Notes: generated by a model not told the origin, from the sequence alone. A stretch of 64,000 nucleotides of DNA from an uncultured Prevotellaceae bacterium (GCA_900319235.1 ONNR01000002.1:22517-86516); one strand, 5' to 3'. Counted from the first letter of the stretch, positions 29,718 through 39,720 are shown. Made by a program: numbers and translations.

Positions 29718-32700
29718 TTACTTGATTACCTTTTGACCTTTGACAATATAGATGCTATGAGTGGAAGGCTCATTTACCTTGCGTCCCAACAGGTCGTAGG
29801 AGATCGAGGCATTTTTTTCTTCCTGATGGATGTCGGAGATTCCGTCGCCACTAATGGTGATTGGCTCTGACAGATCAGACAGAGTGCCATGTTCGCCAAC
29901 GGACTGAACCTTAACGACGTCACCTGCCTGAGCCGTGTATTTGCATTCGGTCGGGAATGCAACGGGTATGTCATTAACAGTTACCACATAGCAGACTGCA
30001 TACTTGTCGGCGGTCCAACTGATGTCTGTTCCAACGGCATTGAGCTCAGGTGTTGCTGGCTTATCCACATAGGTCTGTGGGTTCCAATAACCGGAAGCGT
30101 TGTTTGACTTGTCACCGCTGAAGACATTGGTGATAGTATATTCTGCAGCTTCTTCAGCCGTCAGTTCATTCTTGGCAGCGCCCCATATCTTATTGCCGGC
30201 ATCGTCAGTGTAATAGTAGCACTTGCGACTGATGGTTGACATCTGGTTGCCCTTGGCATTCCACATATCATAGACTGCCCAGATGGCAGGCAAGCCTCCC
30301 ATGTGGTCAAACCAGATGGAATCATTGGTGCTTACTTCGCATTGGGTGTGGAGGAATACAGTCTTTGGATTGTTATGCCATGGACGGCCAAACCAAACGC
30401 TGTAGTGAGATGGATCCTCAACGTCATCGGTGGTGATGGTGGTGTTGTTGAAGACATAGCCCCAGCGAGTCTCTGCAGGGTGACTTGGTGCAACAATGTA
30501 ACCGCCAGAAGGGCGATTGATGTTGAGCATACAATTCTCGAAGAAGACATCACCATCTCCATAGATGAAATCCACAGAACCCTCGATTTCTGAATTGTTC
30601 CAGAAAGTTCGGTTGTAGGTTCCTCCATTGTAGTAGGTGTCCTGGTAAGAACGGGTGCGAACGTTGTTGAACACTGCACGGTCAGCTGAAATATTCATAG
30701 CCAAAGCCTGAGGACCCTCCATCTTGCCGATGGTCCAGTTCTCATTGTCGACAGTACAGCCTTCCATGTAGAAGTCTGTGCCACCGGCCTGCACTTCAAG
30801 GGTTGCACCAGCACTGATGTGATACCATACGCGGCTGTGGTCGGTCTTGGTAGAGCCATCGAGACGATCGCCGGAGATGATGACCTTGTCGCGATTCTGT
30901 CCAATGAGGTGGATGTTGGGCTTGTTGACGCAAACGAGACGGCACGAGTCATACTCATTGATGCCGGCGTTGTTGATGCGGGTAGTCTCTGTTCCATCAT
31001 TGTTTTCAGGATCAGTGTAGCGTGTGCCATAACCAGATGAGAAGGAGAAGTTAGGATCACGATAGGTGCCCTCCTTTATGTAGATGAGGTAAGGTTCAGT
31101 GCTTTTGGAAGGAGCATCGTCGATGGCAGCCTGGATAGTGCGATACTGTGCAGGCATGTCTTCGGTTGCCTCAATCTTGTCCCGATAATCCAGTTGCGTG
31201 AGTGAAGCATCGACTATGGCGTTGAAACTGCGCGGAGATGGTACGGGACGCTCAATGACATTCATTGCATAGTTGAGGGCAGGAGCCTTCTTGTTGCCAG
31301 TGGCAGCATCAACGACATAACCTTCAGGAATGCTGAGCAGGTAAGAAGTGCCGTAGTCGAGTCCGGAATAGTTGATGGTAAGGGCACGATTGCTCCAAGT
31401 TGGAGTGATGACCTTGGCTTCGCCCGATGCATTGTTGGTAAGGATGATTTCGCCTTCACCTTGAGCTATACGTGCATTGTAGTTGACAACGATGCGACCA
31501 CTGCGGGAAATATTCTCGCCTGTCTCAGGAGAGATGGATTGGATCTCGAGTTTTGAGTCATCGCTGTTGCCCATTACGGTGCCAGTCAAAACAACGTTGG
31601 CAAGACCATGATCCTTGGTGCCACCAAGACTGTAGATGCTGAACTTCAACTTGAGAGGAGACTCCTCGTCGGCAGATAGTCCGTTGATGTCGTAGGAGTA
31701 CTGTGAAAGTTCCATATCCTTGCCTGAACGGTTCGGGGTGAAATCCTTGTCGAGTATTAGTTCGTCATCGCCTGCGCAAACAGCAACCTGCCATTTACCA
31801 CCATCAGTGCCAAATCGAGCCGCATCGAAGGAGAGTTTCTGTGGAATGAAGACACCACCATTGGTCAAGTCGATAGAGAAGGTCAACGTGTTGGCGTCAC
31901 AGGGAGCAGAGCTGTTGTTGGTGCCCTTCTCCATAGTGCAAATGATGGAAGTGAAGGTAGCATTACCGGTTGATCCACTCCATGACTTGGTGCCATTGAA
32001 TGCAAGTTCTTCACCGAGTGTAATCACATCATTCTTGAAGTATGCACTTGCCTCAAATGGATCATATTCTGGATGCTGATCAGCATCACCGCCATTGAAT
32101 GCCCAGGTTAATGTGGCATCTGGGATAGAAACACTGGATGCTTGAGCGAAACCATGAACATAAACATCAGCTAGGCAGATGGTCTTGGCATTGGCTGCAC
32201 CGCCATTGTACCAGGGATAAACACGGATGTAAAGACATCCTCCATCTTCAATACTCTCCACAATGCTACTCTCTACCAGGTAGGCAGTATTGCCTGCCAT
32301 GCCGCCGGAGAAATCTGCAATCTGGGTAGGGCTGGAGAAGAGTGAATCGGTATCATAATATACCTTGCAACGCATACCGGAACCGCCTGCACCTGCAACG
32401 TACATTGAGATCTTGTCAAGGTTGATGAGGGTTTGAGCAGGAGCCTTAACACCGAGCTGGATGAAACGTGTCGAAACCTCGTCGATTTCGCCTTCTGGCC
32501 AAGAATCTTCAAGAGTACAGTTTCGCTGAACCTTGCGGGTTGCGTCATAACCGCTTTCTTCTGGCCAAACTGCTTTCGAGTTGATGTTGTTATAGTCTCT
32601 TGCATACATACTGCTCCAGGTCTGGTCGATAGCTTCGATAGCACCTTCCGTCACAGAAGAATTGCCACCATTCATTGCCCAAAGCACACTGCATTCTTCG

Positions 32701-33989
32701 GTCTCGCCGCCCAAGGCAATGATTGACGCAGAGAGTTCGAGTGTTTTTTCGTTGGTGCCATCACTTGCTGTAAGAGTGCCGTTTACTGTCCCGGTACCAT
32801 TGAGTTGAACACGAATGTAAACGGATGTAATCAGGTTAGAGCCGGTGTAGGACACTTCAGCTGTCTGGCCGAAGTTCTCCTTGTCGGCACTCACCAGGAA
32901 GTCTCCGGTAGTAGTGAAGGTGAAAGTACCGCTTTCATTCGCAAGACCAAAGGCTGAAATGTTGAATTCCTTGGTTAGGGTCTGTCCATTATACCCCTTG
33001 CCGAGATCCCCACTTTGTGGATTGAAGGTGATTTCGTTCGAGACGATGACGTGCTCCGCCAGTTCGGCAAGGATGGCATCAGACTTGGCCTTGTTGTCGG
33101 CATTATAATTCGTAGCCTTGGTAATCATGTTCTCGCCATTCTTGACTGCCTGTGCAAACGTGCGGGCAATCAAAGTTGCACCCAAGGCTATTGTGTGGGT
33201 ATTGTCGCTAGAGCAGAAGAGATTCTCGGTGCAATACTGTTCGCCATAGCTCAGATAAAGTTCGGCGGTGAGTTGCGTGAGGTCAATTACTGGGACGTCT
33301 TCATATTCAGCAGCAACGTCGATGAGGGACTGCGCATAGTCGTAGGTGTTGTCGCTTGCAGGCACACTATTGTCCGTCTTGTACGATTGACCGTCACATA
33401 TAGTAAACTTGTCTCCGAGGTCGTGCATGCCGTTGCGACGAATGGTATTGCCGCTGAAATACTTGCGGCAGATAGGTGTGACGATGATAGGCTTGCCGCC
33501 ACGAGCCTTGGTTTCGTTGATAAAGTTGCGAATAAAACCCTTGAAGGTTCCGTAAGGAGTTGTACCACGATAGTCTGTCGAAGCAGCAGTTGTGGCATCG
33601 CCAATATAATTATAATAGGCTTTGACGGTATCTCCGTCGGCGCCTTCATTCTTTTCGTCATTATGAGCAAATTGGATGATTACATAATCACCCTCTTCGA
33701 TAGTGGTAGCTGAACTTTTTGAGGCTACCATAGTTGGCCAATAGGCGCTCTCCTGATAAAAGGACTTTGAACTTGCTCCAGATTTGCCTCGATTGTTGAC
33801 GGTGATAAATTCCGAATCGAAGAATTGTTGTAGCATCTGGCCCCAGCCACGCTTCTCAGTGCTTTCGTCATAGGTCTGCATAGTACTGTCGCCAATACTG
33901 TGCAGTTTGACTTTGGCTTCTACATTGGAGCCAAAGGAATTGAGGCCTAAAAGTGTTATGAGTGCAAGGGAAGTAAGATTCTTATTCAT
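29718..33989 (-). CDS. Bimodular pectin deacetylase/methylesterase (CE12-CE8)
   Basis: 1423 residues with a signal peptide (1-25). The first module (about 28-300) is a CE12 SGNH hydrolase: nucleophile block GDSTM (Ser 35), NNRGKSGASSKSF, FAHNDEK and a late DNTH with the Asp/His pair; it removes acetyl groups from rhamnogalacturonan. A middle region (about 320-930) has Ig-like or lectin-like beta domains. The CE8 pectin methylesterase module (about 935-1230) has YRTIQAAIDDAP, SYQDTYY, the catalytic Asp in GSVDFIYG (about 1140) and the substrate Arg in FGRPW (about 1200). The tail 'YDLLGRKVNEPS...KGQKVIK' is the exported-protein type. It heads a unit with the HhH protein and the regulator. Confidence 0.92.
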   Translation of the reverse strand: MNKNLTSLALITLLGLNSFGSNVEAKVKLHSIGDSTMQTYDESTEKRGWGQMLQQFFDSEFITVNNRGKSGASSKSFYQESAYWPTMVASKSSATTIEEGDYVIIQFAHNDEKNEGADGDTVKAYYNYIGDATTAASTDYRGTTPYGTFKGFIRNFINETKARGGKPIIVTPICRKYFSGNTIRRNGMHDLGDKFTICDGQSYKTDNSVPASDNTYDYAQSLIDVAAEYEDVPVIDLTQLTAELYLSYGEQYCTENLFCSSDNTHTIALGATLIARTFAQAVKNGENMITKATNYNADNKAKSDAILAELAEHVIVSNEITFNPQSGDLGKGYNGQTLTKEFNISAFGLANESGTFTFTTTGDFLVSADKENFGQTAEVSYTGSNLITSVYIRVQLNGTGTVNGTLTASDGTNEKTLELSASIIALGGETEECSVLWAMNGGNSSVTEGAIEAIDQTWSSMYARDYNNINSKAVWPEESGYDATRKVQRNCTLEDSWPEGEIDEVSTRFIQLGVKAPAQTLINLDKISMYVAGAGGSGMRCKVYYDTDSLFSSPTQIADFSGGMAGNTAYLVESSIVESIEDGGCLYIRVYPWYNGGAANAKTICLADVYVHGFAQASSVSIPDATLTWAFNGGDADQHPEYDPFEASAYFKNDVITLGEELAFNGTKSWSGSTGNATFTSIICTMEKGTNNSSAPCDANTLTFSIDLTNGGVFIPQKLSFDAARFGTDGGKWQVAVCAGDDELILDKDFTPNRSGKDMELSQYSYDINGLSADEESPLKLKFSIYSLGGTKDHGLANVVLTGTVMGNSDDSKLEIQSISPETGENISRSGRIVVNYNARIAQGEGEIILTNNASGEAKVITPTWSNRALTINYSGLDYGTSYLLSIPEGYVVDAATGNKKAPALNYAMNVIERPVPSPRSFNAIVDASLTQLDYRDKIEATEDMPAQYRTIQAAIDDAPSKSTEPYLIYIKEGTYRDPNFSFSSGYGTRYTDPENNDGTETTRINNAGINEYDSCRLVCVNKPNIHLIGQNRDKVIISGDRLDGSTKTDHSRVWYHISAGATLEVQAGGTDFYMEGCTVDNENWTIGKMEGPQALAMNISADRAVFNNVRTRSYQDTYYNGGTYNRTFWNNSEIEGSVDFIYGDGDVFFENCMLNINRPSGGYIVAPSHPAETRWGYVFNNTTITTDDVEDPSHYSVWFGRPWHNNPKTVFLHTQCEVSTNDSIWFDHMGGLPAIWAVYDMWNAKGNQMSTISRKCYYYTDDAGNKIWGAAKNELTAEEAAEYTITNVFSGDKSNNASGYWNPQTYVDKPATPELNAVGTDISWTADKYAVCYVVTVNDIPVAFPTECKYTAQAGDVVKVQSVGEHGTLSDLSEPITISGDGISDIHQEEKNASISYDLLGRKVNEPSTHSIYIVKGQKVIK

Positions 33990-34081
33990 GTGTTGTTAAT
34001 GGTTTGAGAGTAAAAATGGGAGAGTTTAATCAAGGCATTGTAAACGCGCACGCATACGCGCTTTTAAATAATGAAGATGCC

Positions 34082-34117
34082 AAATGGGATACATCCGTTT
34101 GTGCGTGTATCCCATTC
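34082..34117 (-). terminator. Hairpin after the glycogen operon
   Basis: AATGGGATACAT/CGTGTATCCCATT forms a 9-12-bp stem 34 nt beyond the GH57 stop. It has a weak T-run, so it is a probable terminator or mRNA end. Confidence 0.55.
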
Positions 34118-34150
34118 GGCAATTTATAGATTAGAGCCTAAGTCAGAGAG

Positions 34151-35497
34151 TTACTTCTCTTCCTTCTTAGCGGCTGGTTTCTTGGCAGCGGGCTTCTTGG
34201 CAGCGGGTTTCTTGGCAGCAGCCTTCTTCTCGTCAAGCTTCTTTTCAGCCTTCTCGAGTTGAGCCTGGAGCTTCTCGATAACCTTGCCCTGCTCGTTGAT
34301 CTGCTTCAGAAGTGGGTTGAGTTCCTCGTTCTCGACTTCCTCGGGGAATTCCTGCTTCAGGCGAATCTCCATATCGCTGACGATGTTCATATAGTTGGTG
34401 AATGCATCGAAGCTGGAGTCATAGGGTGAGAATGGAACGTAGGCGCCCATCTTGGTCGACATGAACTTGAAGTGGTCGGCAGAAAGCAGGTAGGCGAAAT
34501 CCTGACGGAGAATCTCGTTGTTCGACATGTGCAGACGCTCGGAGATCGAGTAGATGGCACGAATGGCCTCGTTCTGCAGGTCGTTGCCCATCCAGGCGCT
34601 GACGTCCTTGTCGTAGCCGTCCCATGAAATTGGGTGACCAACGTTGGCAACGGCGATGGGTGGAATGTTCTCCCAGCACTCAGCAGGTGTAGCGAAGCGG
34701 ATATCCTTCTGCTCGGCGAAGTATGGCAGGGCCTTGAAGAAGTTGAAGATTCCGCTCGACTCGGGATTCATACCACCAATTACGTCGAAGTTCATGGCGA
34801 TGAGGTAAACCTTCTCTTCAGCAGGAGAATCAGCGATCCAACCCATGTACTGGCCAGCATCGAGACCATACTGGAAGTTGAGGCAGATATCCTCAGAGAG
34901 CTTGGTGTTGCGGAACATCAGGCCCACATCCTGCTTGGCAGCGGTGGAGTAAACGTAGTTGGGCGACTTCCAGCCAAGGACGTGACGGGTTCCCTCGGTA
35001 ACTACACCCTTGAATCCCATGGCAGCGATCTCGGCACCGATTTCATCGTTGTAGATGAAGCCAGTGTTGACGAAGGTCTTCGAATCGTACTGGAAGGTGT
35101 CGTTGATGATCTTCTTCTGGAGTTCAACCTGGTACTTGAAGTCTTCGGGATCGACAAGCGATGAGAGCGAGTGGGAATAGGTCTCGCAGCAGAGCTCGCA
35201 GCAACCGGTGGCAACCAGTTCGCGCACGCAGTCGAGGAACTCAGGGCAGTACATCTCGAACTGCTCCATGGCAACACCCGAAATCGAGAGAGCAACCTTG
35301 AACTTCTTTTCGGAAGACTCAATCATCTCCAGCAGCATCTTGGCAGCAGGGATATAGCTCTGATATGCCAAACGCTTCAGGATTTCTTCGTTGGCATAAT
35401 CGTCATAATAGTAATGGTCTGCACCGATATCGTAGAAACGATATTTCTTCAGACGGAAGGGCTGATGTATCTCAAACAGCAAACAAACGGTTTTCAT
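34151..35497 (-). CDS. GH57 alpha-amylase-type enzyme with a Lys/Ala/Pro tail
   Basis: 448 residues from ATG 35497 (MKTVCLLFEIHQPFRL); a TTG nine bases upstream is less likely. GH57 landmarks are EIHQPF, 'ELCCETYSHSL', the probable nucleophile Glu in 'GVVTEGTRHV' and the acid/base Asp in 'AMNFDVIGG'. The last 40 residues are a coiled coil (about 395-430) then a repeated AAKKPAAKKPAAKKPAAKK-type tail, like eukaryotic H1 or bacterial HU-extension tails, which is odd for an amylase. No signal peptide, so it is cytoplasmic and probably trims stored glycogen. It is the last gene of the glycogen operon. Confidence 0.92.
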   Translation of the reverse strand: MKTVCLLFEIHQPFRLKKYRFYDIGADHYYYDDYANEEILKRLAYQSYIPAAKMLLEMIESSEKKFKVALSISGVAMEQFEMYCPEFLDCVRELVATGCCELCCETYSHSLSSLVDPEDFKYQVELQKKIINDTFQYDSKTFVNTGFIYNDEIGAEIAAMGFKGVVTEGTRHVLGWKSPNYVYSTAAKQDVGLMFRNTKLSEDICLNFQYGLDAGQYMGWIADSPAEEKVYLIAMNFDVIGGMNPESSGIFNFFKALPYFAEQKDIRFATPAECWENIPPIAVANVGHPISWDGYDKDVSAWMGNDLQNEAIRAIYSISERLHMSNNEILRQDFAYLLSADHFKFMSTKMGAYVPFSPYDSSFDAFTNYMNIVSDMEIRLKQEFPEEVENEELNPLLKQINEQGKVIEKLQAQLEKAEKKLDEKKAAAKKPAAKKPAAKKPAAKKEEK

Positions 35498-35532
35498 AAT
35501 TAACAATTAGCAATTAAGAATTAATAATTAAA
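35498..35532. repeat. AT-rich TTAATTGTTAATT repeat, intra-operon copy
   Basis: AATTAACAATTAGCAATTAAG then AATTAATAATTAAAT fills the 49-nt gap between the GT4 stop and the GH57 start. Confidence 0.6.
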
Positions 35533-35546
35533 TTCCTGGTCGCTGT

Positions 35547-36830
35547 TTAGGACCAGCCTAATAATCTCTTGTATGCGTCAACAACGCGGCGGCCTACCTT
35601 CTCCCAAGTGATCTGGTTGACCTCGTTGCGACCCATCTCCTGCATAAACTTGTGGAGCTTGGGGTAAGTGATAAGGGCATACATGGCGTCGGCCATGGCA
35701 TCGATGTCCCAGTAGTCGCACTTGAAGCAGTAGTCGAGGATTTCGCCGCAGCCCGACTGCTTCGAGATGATCGAAGGTACACCGCACTGCATAGCCTCAA
35801 GTGGCGAGATGCCGAAGGGTTCGGAAACCGAAGGCATCACATAGACGTCGCTGACCTTGAACATTTCGTACACCTGCTTGCCACGAAGGAAGCCGGTGAA
35901 GTGGAAGCGGTCGGCCAGACCCTTTTGTGCTACCAGGTGGATCATCTGTTCCATCAGGTCACCATTACCGGCCATGACGACACGGGCATTGGGAGCCTTC
36001 TGCAAGCAACGTGATGCAGCCTCGACGAAGTACTCGCAGCCCTTCTGTGCCGTGATACGGCCCAGGAAGGTGATGACCTTCTCGTCGGTGCCTCGCTTGG
36101 CTTCCATGTCGAGCACTTCCTGCGACATGGGTTCCACTGCGTTGTGCATAGCGATACACTTGGCAGGATCCTGATGATAGTGGTTGATGACTGTCTGACG
36201 TGTCAGCTCGGATACGCACTGTATCTGGTCGGCGTTGTTCATGCCGTCGAGCTCGATCTTGAAGGTCGGGTCGTTGGCATCGCACATACCGCGGGTGCGG
36301 TCGAACTGAGTAGCGTGAACGTGGATGACGAGTGGCTTGCCGGTCACCTGTTTGGCATGGATGCCGGCAGGATAGGTGAGCCAGTCATGGGCATGGATCA
36401 CATCGAAGCCGTCATGCTGCAATTCCTTGCGGGCGATGACGCCTGCTACGATGGAATAGTTGTTGATTTCCTCCAGCAGGTTCTTGGGATATTTGCCCGA
36501 GAACTCGATACATCCGAGGTCATTGGTGTAGAGGTTGCTGAAGTCAGCGTAGATGCAGTTGCGCAGGTCGTAGTATTCCTGAGGATCCATCACATGACCC
36601 TGGCGCTTCTGTACGTAGTCCCAATCGACGTCCTTCCATACCACTGGCGTATTCGATGCGCCAATGATGTGTACGAAGTCTTTGATTTCGTCGCCTTGTG
36701 GCTTTGGCAGGACAAAGGTAACATCACATTCTCCTGTGTTGACGACACCGCGTACGATACCGAACGAAGCGGGTCCCAGACCACCGAGGATATGAGGAGG
36801 CCATTCCCAGCCAAACATTAATGCTTTCAT
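35547..36830 (-). CDS. GT4 glycosyltransferase, probable glycogen synthase
   Basis: 427 residues, GT-B fold. The N-terminus has 'FGWEWPPHILGGLGPASFG', where the Gly-rich loop contacts the nucleotide-sugar phosphate. 'VIHAHDWLTYPAG' is the usual acceptor-side motif. The C-terminal donor domain has 'VSEPFGISPLEAMQCGVPSI' (E-x7-E). It lies between a debranching enzyme and a GH57 amylase, so it most likely elongates glycogen with ADP- or UDP-glucose; donor choice cannot be read. It starts 21 nt after the debranching enzyme stop. Confidence 0.9.
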   Translation of the reverse strand: MKALMFGWEWPPHILGGLGPASFGIVRGVVNTGECDVTFVLPKPQGDEIKDFVHIIGASNTPVVWKDVDWDYVQKRQGHVMDPQEYYDLRNCIYADFSNLYTNDLGCIEFSGKYPKNLLEEINNYSIVAGVIARKELQHDGFDVIHAHDWLTYPAGIHAKQVTGKPLVIHVHATQFDRTRGMCDANDPTFKIELDGMNNADQIQCVSELTRQTVINHYHQDPAKCIAMHNAVEPMSQEVLDMEAKRGTDEKVITFLGRITAQKGCEYFVEAASRCLQKAPNARVVMAGNGDLMEQMIHLVAQKGLADRFHFTGFLRGKQVYEMFKVSDVYVMPSVSEPFGISPLEAMQCGVPSIISKQSGCGEILDYCFKCDYWDIDAMADAMYALITYPKLHKFMQEMGRNEVNQITWEKVGRRVVDAYKRLLGWS

Positions 36831-36851
36831 GTTTATTCTGGATTATATTTA

Positions 36852-38810
36852 TTATTTTTTTCTTGAATGCTCAACATATCGATCCAGGAAGTCCATAGCG
36901 CGCAGAATCTCGGCCTGGTTGATCGAAAGTGACTGTGCTCCATGTCCGCGGAATGGCGGGTCACCATCATAGACTTCCGAAACGGTGCCGATGCAGTGGC
37001 GGCCCATCTCTTCCTCATAGGCCCACAGACGACGTGTGATGAATGCGACGCCTGAGTTGGTGAATACCGAAAGGTATGCTTCGGCATAGATGCCGAGCAG
37101 CCAGGGCCAGCAGGCTCCGTTATGATAGGCAGCATTGCGCTGGCTCACATTGCCCCAGTAGTTAGGACGATAAAGTCCGGCGGTAGGTGTCAGCGAACGG
37201 ATGCCCTTAGGCGTCAGGAGTTCGCGAGTCACCATGTCAAGCACAGCCTTGCGTTCGGGCTTGGTGAATGGGGTATAGGTCAAACCGATGGCAAACAGCT
37301 GGTTCGGGCGAACATCGGCGCACTTGAAGTCTTCGGTTACGTAATCGTACAGATAGCCTGTCGGGGTGGTGAACAAACGCTTGAAGTTGGCTTCATACTT
37401 CTCTGCCAGCAGGTCGAGAGCCTCAATCTTTTCAGCATTCTTCTTGGCATCTACCTTGTACAAGTCGATCAACAACTTGACGGCATTGTACCAGAGTGCA
37501 TTGAACTCTACGATGTAACCTGTGCGGTAGGTGATGGGATGACCGAACTCGGTGGCATTCATCCATGTGATGGCCTTTCCGTCGGCGTTGGCATATACCA
37601 ATCCATTTTCGCGCAGTTCCAGTTCGGAGTTACCGTCGATAATGTAGTTGACCACCTCCTCCACGAAGTCACCATATTTTTCGGCGGCCTTCTTGAAGCC
37701 TAATCGGATGGCATATTGCTGCACAGCCCAAACGGCCCAAAGAGGTACATCAGGATAGTTGATCTCGTGGATGGTCTTGTCAACTTCACTGTTCTGCATG
37801 AAGTTGCGCACAGCCTCTATGCCACTTGCCATGATCTTGTGGTACTCGGCCTCGTCACCGATAACGAGTGTCGAACCGGGCACAGCGATGAATTGGTCGC
37901 GTGCACGTACCTTGAACCAGGGATAGCCGGCGATGATGTAGTCCTTGCCATCGCGCTCGATGATGTTGCTGGTGGCCGAGATCTTGAGGCAGTTGAAGAA
38001 ACTGTCGCGTGTGGTGCGGAGCTTCACCTCGCGTGTGAAGAGTGCCTTCAATCCATTCGGCTTGATAGGGGTGATGCCTCCAGAGAAGACTACACTCTCG
38101 CCCTTCTTGATTGAGAATTCGAAATAGCCGGGCATGAAGAGATCTTCCTTGTAGCCGTAGCCACGAACCTGCTCACGCGGATATTCGACACCAATGTTCC
38201 AGTCGGGATGACTGTGCCACTGGTTCTCCTTCGATAACTGCATGTAGAGGGTAGGATAGCCCTGGTAGAGGCAGGAACCGATACCATTCTCCACAACCTC
38301 GTAGTTGTAGTTCACCTGATTGTTGCGCTGGGTGAGCTCGTTCACATTGCGGAAGGCGAGCTGTGGGCGCAGCCTCAATGTTGTCTCACTGTGGGCATCA
38401 ACCAGGGTGTAGCGGATGATGACACGTGGCTCATGGAGCACAACAAGGCTTTCACGAGTCAGGATCACACCTCCCACACGATAGGTGTTGGTGGAGATGG
38501 TTTCACAATTAAACTCACGGATGTACTTGTGTCCACGGGGGGCGAAGGTATCGCCCTCATACTTGTGGATGCCAAGATTGAACTCTGCTCCATGCTGTAT
38601 GACAGTCTCATCGAGGGATGAAAGCAATACATGGTTGTCATCATCCAACTCCGGAATAGGAATGACCAGCAAACCGTGGTATTTGCGGGTGTTGCATCCT
38701 GTCACCGAAGTACTCGAGTACGCTCCACTTTTATTCGTGCGGAGATACTCGATGTCAAGAGATTGCTCAAGGTTGGTAAGCAGAGTCTTGTCAAACTTCA
38801 GATAGCTCAT
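36852..38810 (-). CDS. Glycogen debranching enzyme (amylo-alpha-1,6-glucosidase)
   Basis: 652 residues from ATG 38810 (MSYLKFDKTLL). An in-frame ATG at 38885 would lie in the core promoter and is rejected. The N-terminal beta domain (about 20-250) has 'NKSGAYSSTSVTGCNTRKYHGLL', split here as NKSGAYSSTSVTG and CNTRKYHGLL, the GDE_N signature. The C-terminal (alpha/alpha)6 domain (about 290-645) has 'GYPWFKVRARDQFIA', 'NGLVYANADGKAITWMNA' and 'NGACWPWLLG'. It hydrolyses alpha-1,6 branches of glycogen. It is the first gene of a three-gene operon with a clear promoter at 38883-38913. Confidence 0.94.
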   Translation of the reverse strand: MSYLKFDKTLLTNLEQSLDIEYLRTNKSGAYSSTSVTGCNTRKYHGLLVIPIPELDDDNHVLLSSLDETVIQHGAEFNLGIHKYEGDTFAPRGHKYIREFNCETISTNTYRVGGVILTRESLVVLHEPRVIIRYTLVDAHSETTLRLRPQLAFRNVNELTQRNNQVNYNYEVVENGIGSCLYQGYPTLYMQLSKENQWHSHPDWNIGVEYPREQVRGYGYKEDLFMPGYFEFSIKKGESVVFSGGITPIKPNGLKALFTREVKLRTTRDSFFNCLKISATSNIIERDGKDYIIAGYPWFKVRARDQFIAVPGSTLVIGDEAEYHKIMASGIEAVRNFMQNSEVDKTIHEINYPDVPLWAVWAVQQYAIRLGFKKAAEKYGDFVEEVVNYIIDGNSELELRENGLVYANADGKAITWMNATEFGHPITYRTGYIVEFNALWYNAVKLLIDLYKVDAKKNAEKIEALDLLAEKYEANFKRLFTTPTGYLYDYVTEDFKCADVRPNQLFAIGLTYTPFTKPERKAVLDMVTRELLTPKGIRSLTPTAGLYRPNYWGNVSQRNAAYHNGACWPWLLGIYAEAYLSVFTNSGVAFITRRLWAYEEEMGRHCIGTVSEVYDGDPPFRGHGAQSLSINQAEILRAMDFLDRYVEHSRKK

Positions 38811-38882
38811 ATAGATTAGATTATCGGGTGTAATTTGGTTAATACACGGTACATGGTGCCATTGGGACACTATATTTCGTTG

Positions 38883-38913
38883 CAAATATAGCGCATTGTT
38901 TTTATTTATCCAA
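38883..38913 (-). promoter_or_regulatory. Promoter of the glycogen operon
   Basis: On the minus strand, TATATTTG (38890-38883) with TTG (38913-38911) 20 bp upstream, 72 nt before the ATG at 38810. Confidence 0.75.
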
Positions 38914-39011
38914 ATTTTTAAGCAAAATAGTGCGTATTTTCACACTATATTTGTCAATTTTATGTTATCGAGCATAAAAAAATAGCTAAAATTTTAAAAA
39001 ATGCAATCGTT

Positions 39012-39044
39012 TTGGCGAACGTATGAATATAATGTGTACTTTTG
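39012..39044 (+). promoter_or_regulatory. Promoter of the TetR regulator gene
   Basis: TTG at 39012-39014 and TACTTTTG at 39037-39044, 22 bp apart. This rules out the in-frame ATG at 39001 as the start. Confidence 0.6.
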
Positions 39045-39078
39045 CACACAAATCATAAAAGTGAGCAATTCTGCTCCG

Positions 39079-39696
39079 ATGTCAGGTATGAGTGTAAATA
39101 CGAGATCAGAACTAATCGAAGTGGCACGTCAACTGTTTGCCACCAAGGGCTTCGACAATACGACGATGAACGAGATCGCCGCAAAGTCGGAGAAGGGTCG
39201 ACGTACACTTTATACGTATTTCAAGTCGAAGTCGGAAATCTTCCTGGCTGTAGTCGACAGCGAGATGAGTCACATCATCGAGGCTATTGAGGAAATACCT
39301 CCTCTCGAGATTCCTGCCGACGAGAAATTAAAGCGATATATCCTATGCCGTCTTGACCAGGTGCGTAATACGGTGATCCGTAATGGCTCGCTTAAGGCGG
39401 AATTCTTTCGCGATGTTATCCAGCTCGAACATGCAAGGCGACGTCTCGATGTGCGTGAGTTGAGTATTTTACGCAGCATCTTGCAGCAGGGCATCGAAGA
39501 GGGCACCTTTGACATCGACAATGCTTCGGTCGTGGCCGTTACGATCCACTATGCTTTGCGTGGTCTCGATCTGCCCAATATCCGTGGTCAATTTACTGCT
39601 CTGGGTGTTCCTACAGCTCGGCTTCGCGAATGCATTTTCAAGATGATATTCTATGGCATTGTTCGCACGCATGCTCGATCATATACACATTATTAA
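39079..39696 (+). CDS. TetR/AcrR-family transcriptional regulator
   Basis: 205 residues from ATG 39079 (ATG 39088 and GTG 39061 are alternatives). The N-terminal HTH reads 'RSELIEVARQLFATKGFDNT' and 'TMNEIAAKSEKGRRTLYTYF' with the usual 'FKSKSEIF' end, so DNA binding is secure. The C-terminal ligand domain is not assignable. fabG starts 24 nt later on the same strand, so the regulator may be co-transcribed with and control fabG, as FabR/FadR-type TetR proteins do; that link is inference. Confidence 0.9.
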   Translation: MSGMSVNTRSELIEVARQLFATKGFDNTTMNEIAAKSEKGRRTLYTYFKSKSEIFLAVVDSEMSHIIEAIEEIPPLEIPADEKLKRYILCRLDQVRNTVIRNGSLKAEFFRDVIQLEHARRRLDVRELSILRSILQQGIEEGTFDIDNASVVAVTIHYALRGLDLPNIRGQFTALGVPTARLRECIFKMIFYGIVRTHARSYTHY

Positions 39697-39720
39697 ATAT
39701 ATTATACAATTTTACAAATT

